From: Capitulum mitella
Lineage: Eukaryota; Arthropoda; Thecostraca; Pollicipedomorpha; Pollicipedidae
Length of the DNA stretch: 64,000 bases
Assembly: GCA_030062745.1 (NCBI GenBank)
Contig: CP099845.1
Location: 19,322,903 to 19,386,902 of the forward strand
Direction of reading: 5' to 3'
The notes beneath the pieces are model-generated. The model saw only the letters and a program-made list of their open reading frames with translations. It was not told the origin of the DNA and searched no databases. Below, one piece after another: positions 34,901-46,900 of this stretch. Both the position numbers and the translations under genes were made by a program. Within the stretch, counting starts at the first letter, position 1, and each line of letters begins with the position of its first letter.

Positions 34901-37900
34901 CGGCACTCACCGAGGATGGCGACCACCTCGTCGTCCTGGATGACCTCCAGCGAGCCGGACACGATGTAGCAGAGTGTGTCGATGCTCTCGCCCGTGTGGA
35001 AGAGCATGTCGCCGGGCGCGCTGTGCGACATGTTGAAGTGCACGGCCAGCGCGCGCAGGCAGCCGTCCGACGCCAGCCGGAAGGCCGGGTGCTCGTTGAA
35101 CACCTTACGGTTCAGGTGGACGCAGATGTCCGCCCGCATGTCCTTGGGGCAGTAGTTGAGCACCTGATGACGTCAGACGGCAGGGTCAGCCGGCCGGGCG
35201 CGGTATCCGTTAATCAGCCGCGGCCGGTGATCAGAGAGCGGCGCGGAGCGCGGGCGAGCGCGTGGGGCGTGGACGGCCGCAGCGGGCCCGAAATCGGCCG
35301 CCGCCTGATGAGGTTACCGTCGATGGCCGGGATAAAATCAAACCGGGCGGCGGCGCGCACGTAATGGGGCTGTTCGCGGACGGCCGAGCGGTCCGTCTGA
35401 CTGTCGGCGGACGCCGAGCGAAGGTCGAGGTCCGGCGGGCGCTCGAAATGAACCGATCAACCCTGGAATCATGACATCATCGTGCAGGCGGTGGTGCGCC
35501 GTTTGGACGGGTGGGGACCAGACAAGCACCAGGATTCCTATGGAATGCAGGTTATCTCCGCGTTGCATTGAGGCCCTCGTTGACCTGGGCGGGTCACTGC
35601 GTCATCTCGGAATGACGCAGTGACTCACACACTGGACTCACACAAGACCATTCCGACAAGACCTCGGAATGGCCTTGTCCCTCCGGAGCAAAGCGGTGTC
35701 CAGGTGACGCAAAACTTGCCCTGGTCAGCTTAGAATGCGACGCAAAACAAGGATAACCTGCATGCCATCGGGATCCCGGCACACGTCTGGTGTGGACCAC
35801 GAGACTCAGAGGCGCAGTCCTCCAGAGCAACGCTGTGGGCTCCGGCGAACTGTGCTTCCAGGGCGCGAACCCGATTTGAACGGCGCAGCGACTGCCGTCA
35901 CCGCCATGCCATGCCGGTCGACGAACGACTACGCCACGGTTCATGCTCCACTTCTTGCAGCGTGGCCGATGGATTTGCACGATATGACGGCGATTTCCGA
36001 AACTGCGGCGGTTCTGAGTTCTCGCTGCGCGTAATGATCTTTACTGACCGACCTGAAACGGCTTTGAAACATGGGTTTGAAGTATATCATCTTAGGCTTT
36101 GGTAGCTCTTGCATAAAGTAAAAATCAGTGATGATAAGGAACATGTTTTTGAGGTGAGAAAATGGCAAGTCCATCGCCACATATGCAGACAAAACAGACA
36201 GGCTCCACCGATTTCATGCAAGACGATTTCAAGATGCAGATATCTGACATAAATTGGGTAGGTGCGACCTGCTGATGACGTCATTCTGTAACAAGTATTC
36301 ACCACACATGCACACATGCGCTGCGATTTACGTCTCTGTTTTTAGGTGAGACGTGGCGCATTTAACGTTCTGCAGCTTGCTTTCGTGTGGTGCAGCTTTG
36401 GATTCTGGAGTTCTGCTGTCGGAAAAGGACTTAATTTTGAATTTGCAGATTTAGATTTGACTAACCGTAATATGCCAACTTTACGCTGCTTTGCACCTGA
36501 GGTGGGCTAATTGTGGCCTAAAGTGCAGTAAATACATTTATGAAGTACATTATATTGGCATACGTGTATTAACGGAATTCCAAAGTTATTTCCAGCGAGT
36601 TTCCAGTCTTTTTTGAGCTGTTGTCTGCCGGCAAAAGTGGGCACTGCCCATGCTTGTTAGCAAAATACCCATACTGCGTCACGATCAATATAAAATGTCG
36701 GAGTATAGTTTTCGATTGATAACATCTTTTATGCCTTTAGCATTCTTAAAATGGTTCTGGGAACGTCATCGACATGTGTTGTACCAGCAGAATCTATCTC
36801 TTGATAGCTCAGCATGGTGGAACATTCCTGTTCAGCATTAAGACTTTAATTCTTGCAACTGACCACAGGCCATAGGAAAACAGCAGCCTGGTATTTCGCA
36901 AATAACAATGAAGTACTCGGTCATTTTCTTCACGTACATGGGGAGTTATTGAGAAGTGTAAGACAAAAAAACCGCACGACATGCCTAGATTTCCAGTCAT
37001 ACAATTCAAGTCTTCATCTATTTTGTTTCGTGTTATTTACTAATGTACGTAAAGACCTAAAACCACCTACGACTGAGTTATCACTGAACTTCACAAAGTT
37101 TTCGCGGCAGACGGCGAGTGCAAACACCTACAGCACAGCTGGTTTCAAAGATATCTGACTGAGACAGGTCAACGAAGATACATCGAACACCGAATACACA
37201 AACATCCATGTGCATAGATCGTTCCATGGTGAAGCACCAGGATTTGTTCCAGAACTTTGCCCAAATGGTTACCGTGACGAACTTTGTGAATTTATAGCGA
37301 GAGATGCTTTAGAGGATAAAGCTGAGGAAGAAATCGGACACGTGTCAACTAAGCCAACAATGAGGGACATGGCGAAAGCCACTGGGCAATAAAAGTATAA
37401 ATAGCAGGAGAAAGCAAAAGTAACAGTAGAGGCAACAGAACTGAGTAAATCGATTTTGTCCAGAAAGTGGCAAAAAAGCAAATAGACAGGATTTTAAAAG
37501 AAAAACAGCACATTCAGATCAAGAAGAGGAGCCGGAGAAATAGAAACAGAGGCGAAACGGAGGTAAGATAAAGCAAATGTCAAGGGGAGAGAGAAAGGAA
37601 GGGAAGAGCAGAGAAAAGGAGCTAACACAACGTAAAAAGTTCACGATAAAATAAAACAAGCAGAGTTTCCACGGCTGCTCCCGCTGATATGATGAAATGA
37701 GAAGCTGCTTTCTTCGCGCCACAGCCGGCTCACCAAAGAGCGGGCGAGAAACCCGCGACGGGCGAAAACGGAATGGGCAGGTGCAGAGAAGCTGAGGAAT
37801 ACCAGAACACATGTCATAGCGCAAGCCATGTGAAAAGGGTTGCATTACCAATGAAATACTGTAATCGAAAGATAAACCTCATGACAAAATTTTGACCGGT

Positions 37901-40900
37901 CGCTGCGGGAATACCGATGCGTTTTCTGCGGGCGAGCACCTTGTTCAGACTAGTGTGCTCCGCAGACCGGGAACACACGGCCTCAGCCCGTCTTGGGGAT
38001 CCGTTACGCCTACTGCCGAAGCGCTGAAGGGTGTCGCCGAACATGCACTGGGGCGGAGCCGGCGGCGGCCGCGCCCTCCGGCTCCGCAGTCGGCGCCGGT
38101 CGCCGTGCCCGCACGTTACGCCGCCGCAGAAGTTTGACGCGACCGTGCAGGCGGCGGACAGCGACCGGCGGCCGCGACGCGCGGAGGGCCGGCCGTCGCG
38201 CTCTGCCCCGGCGCGGCTCTGATCCTGCAGATGGCAGCCTGCACGCCGGACGCGGGAGCCGGAGAGGAGGTTCCTGAGCTCGGCATTGCCCGGCGGCCGA
38301 CCGCGCCTCGCCCGTGAGAGATTTACGCCTCGAACGTGACGCTACCAGACGGCGCCGGTTCGGCCGGATGAATTATTCGTCACAACTGCCGCCGGCCCGC
38401 GGGGAATTTGGCCGAACACTACTCCGGCTGGTGCGGCCCGAAACGGCGCCGGCGAGCCCGCGAAACGACCGCCATCCGAGCAAAGTTCAGCGCCGCGCCC
38501 GGCGAGGGTTCTCTGCATCTGCCGCCGCCATCCGTATTCCCGCAGGCCGGCTCGGAGTTACCCTGGTGCCCAGCGCTGGAACCGGTCCGTACACTCGCCT
38601 CGTTCTCTACCTTGTCCGTGTCAATGCCCTTGGTCATCGCCCACGTGCTGACCACGTAGTCCATCACGCGCTCCGACAGCGCTTTCGGTACCTCGTGCAG
38701 CTTCATGAACTCGCGCACGTTGTTGAGCATGTCGTGGTACTTGGCCGTCGCGGACGTCATCTGCTGGATGATGGTGGTCACGTGGCCGAAGATAGTGGCG
38801 TAAAGCAGGGCTGCGGCACGGACGTTGCGTCAGACGAAGACGACGCTCGGGCGAGGCAGAGACCGATCGACGACAAGGCGCACACAACAGCGTGTCAGAC
38901 GCCGCGTGTGGCCGGCGAATGCCCGCGATGAACGCACATCGAACCCGCACCTGACGGTTCGAGTTATCTGCAGTCCACGTGAACATCATGCAGAGACGAC
39001 AGCAGACGACACCGGACCATGAGAGGACGCGGAAACAAGTCCCAGTGACCAGCCACAGCATCTGGGGTCCTGCCGACCGCGTGGTACCGCTGAGGGGCTT
39101 CCGTGGACCGCCATCGATCGGGGGAAGGTCACCGGAATCGATGGGAACATCGGTTGTCCCGAACACTTAACGACGGCTCTCAGTAATAACTTTCCAAAAC
39201 GACGTCATTTTCTGGAGCTATTCAGGCGTGCCTGACAGAGGTGGCAGGTGATATTGAACTACAAACGGTCCTCTGATTTCCAGCTTCCAGTTCAAACGCT
39301 TGATATGTCGGCCGCAAAGAAAACAGTATTCATTCTCACCTGCTATGGAACGAATTATTTTTCACATAGCAAAGCCTGAACCACCAAACGATTCCATTAG
39401 CCAGCAGCAAAATCCATGCGAACTGTTTTGATTGTGCTTATCACGGACCGAGTTTTACATTTACATACGGTTTTCATAAATGAGGTAAATGTGTGAACAT
39501 CAAGGCCCAATCCTGAACATGTAGATGCGGTGCTTGACGTTGCTTATATTGGCTATGCTTACCGCTCAGGGCTTGTAATGTTACAAGGAACCTTGCCGTT
39601 GATTAAATGCGACTATGCACAGCGAACATCCCAAAATAAGGACAGGCTTCAAAGCAGCCGATGATTCTACAGTCCCTCTGACCCAACAGGAATCTGTTCG
39701 GAGGCAAAGAGCGCACAAGGTTTGTATTCATGTCACCAGAAGCAATCGCCTGATATCCCCAGACGGCATTTTTGCTGCGATTATTCGAACGTTTGTCCTC
39801 TCCAAGTAAGGACTTAATCTTTCAGACTACGGACATCGTCGTCCTCGGTTACACTGGCGCTCGTCACAACATTGTAACACTGCATCAACCTAATCCAGTC
39901 CTCTTTGCCACCAAACCATGGAGCACATAAACCAATGACCCGGTGCCTGCCACCCTCTGTCGCCTCCAGCCGCGCGGGTCAACACGCCTGTCTGGTGGCA
40001 GGCGGCCGGACAGGCGCGGAGGCGGTAACGAGGCGCCACCGGCCGGGGCGCGGCCAGCCTGGCACCGGCGGCCTGTCAAGCGGCCCGTAAACCGGGCCCA
40101 ATTCATCGCCGCTCATCGGGCCCGGCGGCGTCTGGCAGGCGCCGGCCCCACCCGCCCTGTCTCTCGCGCGACCAGGGCACGCCGGCAACCGCCGAACGGA
40201 AGCGTGCCGCCCTCAACGGCGGCGCCGGCGGCCGCCCACGCGCAGAAATGGGCCCAGTGCCGACTCAGGATGCGGCTCAAAGTTTGTTGTTAAACTGCTA
40301 TGGAAGGGATGGTCGGTACCGACTCGGTCCAAACAGGGCTGGCGCGGCTATCCAAATGAAATCCGCACAATGTAAGTATCTGATTCTTTATGACAGTTTT
40401 GTTCTCCTGAAATGTGAACATTGGACGACGCAAAGTATAAATAATAAATAGTCTGAACGGCAGATAGTACAGAAAGCTATTTCAAAGACATTGTAATGCA
40501 AACAAATGCTTTCAGGAACCCCTTAACAGAGGGAAACAACCCTGTATCATCATCACCAAGATGAAAATTCCGCTTTAAGTGGGCATCAAAGCAAAATGGA
40601 TAATTATCGAGTCAAAATCGAGTCACCTTACTAAAGCAATTAAAAATGGGCCACAAATAAGTCTGACTGCTATTATTTTAGCACAAAGTCACGTATCTCT
40701 CCTGAACATAGGACCGTCTCAATTCCGAAATACCCCACCTGGAAAGACTACAACGCTCGACAGCACGGCCCGTCTACACAGCGGGCAACATTCTACCCCC
40801 ACCCACCAACACCTCGACAAAAGTTTCGGCCAGTCCCGAAAGTAGCACACCCATTTCACCCCGCTTAACTCGGTGGCCATTGGGTTATTTATCGACGCTC

Positions 40901-43900
40901 TCGACTGCCAAGATTTTTTCGCGCCGCAGCCTATCACGGCGACAGTCGCAGGGTGGAACAATCCCACTACTAACCGCACTCGAACCCGGGACCTTTCGGC
41001 CGCAAGGCGAGTACGATAACCACTCCGCCACGCCGCCCCACCCCGCTACCCTGCCGTGATCACCATGCCGATGGTGAAGACGTCGAAGGCGTCTCGCCTC
41101 ACCTGCAATGATCATCATGCAGATGGTGAAGATCTTCTCGTTGTCGGTCTCGGCGGCCACGTTGCCAAAGCCGACGCTGGTCATGCAGGTCATGGTGAAG
41201 TACAGCGACGTCACGTACATGGTCTTGCGGGACGGCCCGTTCACCAGGACCGGCGCCATCGTCTCGTTGGACCAGACGTACGAGTAAGGCGACTGGGTGA
41301 TGTTGGACAGCTTCCACAGCCAGCTGTGGGACAGACGGGTGGCTCAGGTCGAGACGGAAGACGCGCGTCTGGCTGCCAACAGGCGAGGTGGAATTGGTGG
41401 ATCGCCAAAAACGTTCAGTGGTTCAACGAATGCCTGCAATGGATCATTTGTTTAGTTGGGTTTCGGGAGGTTTCATAGGAATTTTCCCGCCCATGACGAA
41501 CCGGCCTTTGACGCCACTTGCCGATGGGGACGAAAAATACAATCTGATCAGCCACATTCAACCCCTGGCCTTGCGACCCGCTGCTGAAAGCCAGTCACCA
41601 GGACATAGCAGAAGCAAACCCAAGGGACTTCGACAGCACCAACAGCCTGCCAAAAATCTTCGCACCAATATCCAACCAGACCATGCTTACATAAACAGCA
41701 TCAACACATTCCACAGCTTTCCCGAAACACAAAGCAATCCTGACTGGCCGGAAATTCCGGCGAACCGGGCCGCATTCTTCGAGTTCCACTGGGCCTCGAA
41801 CCCGCCATCCCTGCCGCTCCGTCGCGTGTCCGACGACCCCACCAGACGTCACAACAGGCGGCGTCACGGTGTCGCCCGCCGCCGTCACGCACCTGTACGT
41901 GACGCCGTTGTCGGCGTCCGAGAGGCCGATGCTGTACCAGATGCAGGCGAGCCAGTGCGCCACCAGCATGTAGAAACAGAGCAGCAGGATGAGCATGGCG
42001 GCGCCGTACTCGAGGTAGCGGTCCAGCTTGCGCACGACCCGGCCCAGCCGCAGCAGGCGGACCACCTTCAGAGCGCTGAACAGGCTGCCGATGCCCTGCG
42101 GCAGCAGAAGGGTCGGGTCAGAGGTCACCTGCTGGGTCAGGTCGTCACGCGCAATGATTCTGAGCGGATTCCCGATATATTATCCAATGCGACGCTGGAA
42201 ACGGCGCTGCGGCTCAATACAGGATGCCATCACCACGCGGCAGCCACACGACGTGGTGAAAGGCACGGGCGTCGACGCTGAGCAGTAGGGATTTAATGGT
42301 ATCGAGCAACGGTCTCATGGAACCCGCGGCGACTTTCAAGGTATCGTCGTTCCCGCTGATATCTGGGGAGCTTTGACTTGACATACGATACCCGTCGCTC
42401 GCGATATTACAGCCATGGTAACGTGATTCTCTGACAACTGAACAACATACTGAAAACACCGTAACGCTCCCCACGTTGCTATTCCTGGTGGACTGTGGCC
42501 ACGCCTGGGATGGCCTGCCACTTGAACATCCAACCGTCCGAATTTTCCCACCTATTTTTGCTAACAGCACTGTCATCGTCAAACGCTGGGCGTGATCACA
42601 GGAAAAAAGCAGCTTGTGGCATCTTTCACTATTCAGAGGATGGCGCTGCGATTTCATTTCAGATTTAATTCTTCAGTCCGCAATATCGGCGAACGGCACG
42701 AAGGAGGCGGCTCGTTCGCATTGCACCCATCCGCCCCTGACAGTTGATTTCCGGCGCAGAGCGCGGCGAGATCGGCGCACCAATCCGAGTGCGGCAAGCG
42801 TGGCGCACCCAATCTCGGCCGGAAAGCCCAGTAGTCGGAGCGCGCGCACTGTTCAATCTGGCCACAAACCCACGCCGCGGCAGTAATGGCCCGCCGCGGC
42901 GGCGAAATTGGCGCAGGAGAGGCGCGGGCCGTGCCGGCGGCGCGGATGCAGATTCTGATTAGGACCGGGATGCCGCGGCGGCCGCGCCCCAAATGGGAAC
43001 TTGAGGGCGCGCTATTTGACGAAATCGAACGGTTCCGGCCCAACCACACGATTCAAAGGGAATATCTCACTGATTCAGTGCTACGCGGTCGCACGCTGTG
43101 CGAAAGCTTTCACCGCCTACAGGATAACGAATTTTCCTTTAGCGACGCATTTGCTCACAGCACAATGCGAATGAATGAATTGTGGTCGCCGTGCAATGGC
43201 GCGCGCAGAGAGCTCGCGCCCATCTCGACGCCCACCAGCTCGTTATGAAACCATTTGAAAATCACCCCGGCCGCCACGGCTAATAAGGCTAATGCTGCGC
43301 GCCGCGTGGGGCCACCTTGACGCCAGCATAATGCCGTTCATGACATGGCGCCGTGCCCGGCCGGGAAGCTAACGCGACTGCCCGCCAATGAACGGGACGA
43401 AACAATGGTTATGTCCCCGGTCCCTTTAAAGGCCGCACTTTGTTGATTATTCGTGCGTGCGTGCGTCCCATATGGCAGAGGCAGTCGCCGCAAGGCACGG
43501 CTGAATGCCGGGTCAGCGGCTGCAGCGGCCTGTGACTGGTGGTTAGTTTAAAAAATGAAGCGCGGAGACAGAATCAGAATGCCAGGAGGGCTCCAGGAGA
43601 GACATTGGTGAGACACATGTTATGATTCTTTGATGCTACGTGACAACAGACTATAACAATTCCCTGATTGCAAGGCAATATGGTTCCAGTTGCATAATCC
43701 TGGTTATATTTATTTCATAGAATAATAATATTAAGAGCATATGGTCAAAACTTGGCATCGCCAAACTTTTTAACATTCAGAAGGCTGTGACTCTGAATCA
43801 AGACCAGCATATGTTTATCGAGGAGTTTCAGTCTGTACTTTTTCTCTGGGAGCAAGAAATGGATTCAAGGTGTGAATAAATCTGAATCCTTAATTCATAA

Positions 43901-46900
43901 TCAGCCGTGAATGATTTTGTTTAGCCTAACCTCAAAACTAGTTCGATGACTCTACAAATTTTGGTCGATCCTGGCGAAGTTTCAAAAACATGCGGAATGT
44001 ATCTTGTTTTACTGATTTTTGATCTTCGTCCTATTTCTGATATTAAGTGGCCCTAAAATTCGGCGGAAGTTGGCCTCAAAGAGTGCCTTAATAGTCCAAG
44101 GCACTTCGAATGGACAAAAAAGCTGAAAATTTGGGAACGCCATACAAAAGTGCTCTCAGAGAGCCAAACGGCCTGGAAAAAGACGAACCAACTGTTGGCT
44201 ATCCCACCAGTATCAGAACAGAACATCTCGGTGAGCTGTTTTGTGGCGACAAGGTGACGGCCACGCGAAAATCGGAATATCCTGTTCATGTCCTAATTTG
44301 GAACGTATTCCGGACACATCAGTTTTGTACAACATACCACGTCAGATTTTCTTTCAAAAGGTTACGACGTACTCGCACACCAGACAAATGCAATCAAACA
44401 GATGTATCGTCAATCGCTTTGCTTAAAACGCCCCGACAGGGGAGCAAAGACGTGGCTGACATTTCTGCCACATTACGACACGTCACATCACTGCGTTTTA
44501 CGCACAACAGCCCACGAGTGTGCAGCGAGTGCATGTACTACGTGATCGCTTCCTACCACACCGGAGCGACAGAGCAAGCCAGCGACGCGCCACCGAGACC
44601 CACCTCGACCAGCGACGTCTCGGGCGAGCCCAGCACCGTCGGGACCTCGCCGCTACCCGGGGCCGGCTGGCCGGCCGGGGGGTCCAGTACCGAGTGGCTC
44701 CGGCCGGCTGCGTCCTGACGGGCGCCCCTGTGTCTGCCGGGCCCGCTCCGGCCTCGGTCCCGGCCGCCGGCCGCCGCGGCTCCATGCAGGCACGCTCGGC
44801 CACACCTCCGTGCCCCGATACAGCAAGCTGCCCGGTCCGGCCCGGCCCGGCTCGCGCCGACCGCTCGGCAGTCGGCGCCGGCGGCCCGCGGTGCGGAGGC
44901 GGCAGCGGCAGCCGGCAGCCAGGCAGAGACAGGCAGTGGTGTGCAGCCGAGCCGAAAGCCACGCCCGCCCGAGCCCCGCGCTCCCGTACTCACGTTTTCG
45001 CCGTTGCCGGCGACGCTGGCGCAGTTACTTACATCTTCGTCGTGGTCAAAGGCGTTGAACACATCGTAGGGGAGGCACGAGAGCAGATCGATTATGAACC
45101 ACGACTTGAGATAGTTCATGCGTATGATCTTGGGGTCGCTGACCACTTCGCCACCGGGGCCCACGAACGTTGTGTGGAAGTTCAGCACGATGTCTATGAA
45201 GAAAATCACGTCCACTATGGAGTCTACCACTAGGAGGCTAACATCCTCCGAGGTCTTGTTCTTGAACGCCACATTGTACGGCACCATGATAGCGGTGTAG
45301 AAGGTGAGGCAGAGTATCACCCAGTCCCAGATGGCTTTGAAGGCACAGTAGTGGAGGAGGATGTGCGGCGGCGTCTTTGGCGCCTCCTGGCGGTACTGAG
45401 GCAGCACATCTGAACTGAGGGACATCATCTGAAAACGAGGCGGCACATCTGAACTGAGGGGCATCATCTGGAAACGAGGCAGCACATCTGAACAGAGGGA
45501 CATCACCCGAAAACGAGGCAGCACATCTGAACTGGGGTCATTATCTGGAAATGATGCAGGACATCTGCACATTATCTGGACTCCAGACTCCACGCCCGAG
45601 CTGAGATAGATCGACACCATCACCACCACCAGGCCGAAGGTAGTATGTCTGAATTGGGGGACATTCTCTGAGCACCGGATAGTACACCTCAGCCTGGGGG
45701 ACCAGGAAACACGGGAGAAAGACTGAATTGAAAAACGCTACCAGACACCAGACATCACACCACATCTGAAGGACATCATCATCATCTGGCTCCACATCAT
45801 TAGGGGACATCAGTTCCAAATCACTGTGGGGCATCATATGGAGACGACAGCAAGAACGTCTGGTCTGTGTTGTGATTGGAATCTTAGGCGGCACATCTGA
45901 ACTGCAAGATTTTCCTCTGACTCCAAGCAGCACACATGACCTAAGAGGCGTCATCCAGAGAGAAAAGAAATAATGTGTTTGAACAGCAAGTCATCGCCTC
46001 AAAAGATCAAACAGGCCTACTGAAAATGATTGAAAAATGGCGAAATCCATCATCCTGTGAAAAGCCATTTTGTCGCGGTAGAAACACAGCATTTGCAACA
46101 AGAGGATGTTTGCTGGGCTGTGATGAACCATCCGGAATCCAAGCTGCTGGCAGTTTTGGGGGAAAGTGATCCAAAATGGGGTCACAAACAATCTCATGGA
46201 CCCCGTGAAAAGTACAGAACAGAAATAGAGATCTGACAGAGGCAAATGCTTACGAAAAACAACTCCGCTGCAATGATCTAAACACGTGAACGTTTCACTG
46301 ACAATGTCCACATTTGAATTCTTTGTCGTAAAACGGGCAAGCTTCCCAAACAACGCGACGTAGGTCCAGCGTCCGAAAACGGTCAGTGCTGTGGGACGAG
46401 AATGGTTAAAACATGAGGACTAAAAACGCAAGACGGTCTAGCCCAGCTGATTGCCCGCTAGCGTCAATGAACGAACCTGGCCAAATGCGTCTAAACATAG
46501 CCAAAATGTCTGGGCTGAACCTCGAGTCATCTCGGCTTCTAAGAGCAGTGTACACTGTTGTACACCCAAAGCGTCTAAAATGTGTATATGCATCGACAAA
46601 GCCATGCTACAAGCTGCTTACAGCAGAAACATATGGCAATTCTCGCTACCACTGCGGGGAAACTGGGAAAATGACCGGCCACAAACATTAAACAGCATGC
46701 GTGAAATAAAGCAGCGTTGTTAAATTGTACTGAAAGAATTACCACGGTTATTTAGGAAGGCTTTGGGCCACGTATCGTTATTCTGTATAATGCAAGACGG
46801 CGTCACAGACTCGTGCTCGATTTCATCGGAGCCAGAATTGACTTCGGGATCGATTCCGTTCCGGCCAGAGTCACAATCGGACTCTATTCCATTGATCAGT

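Larger units (their letters stand above)
38811..41102 (-). other. eag intron with SINE and S6 duplicate
   Basis: It contains a diverged copy of the preceding exon's end at about 41051-41088, the tRNA-like SINE at 40880-41038, and a very GC-rich stretch at 39950-40250. No gene is recognised. Confidence 0.55.

Noticed and set aside
40960-41038. A true tRNA gene on the minus strand
   Set aside because: A and B boxes are present, but the cloverleaf arms do not pair well and the B box ends GTGC rather than the consensus; the sequence runs into a SINE-like body.
42886-43248. 120-codon plus-strand frame in a CpG-rich block
   Set aside because: Arg/Gly-rich start from high GC, no homology, opposite to eag in an intron.
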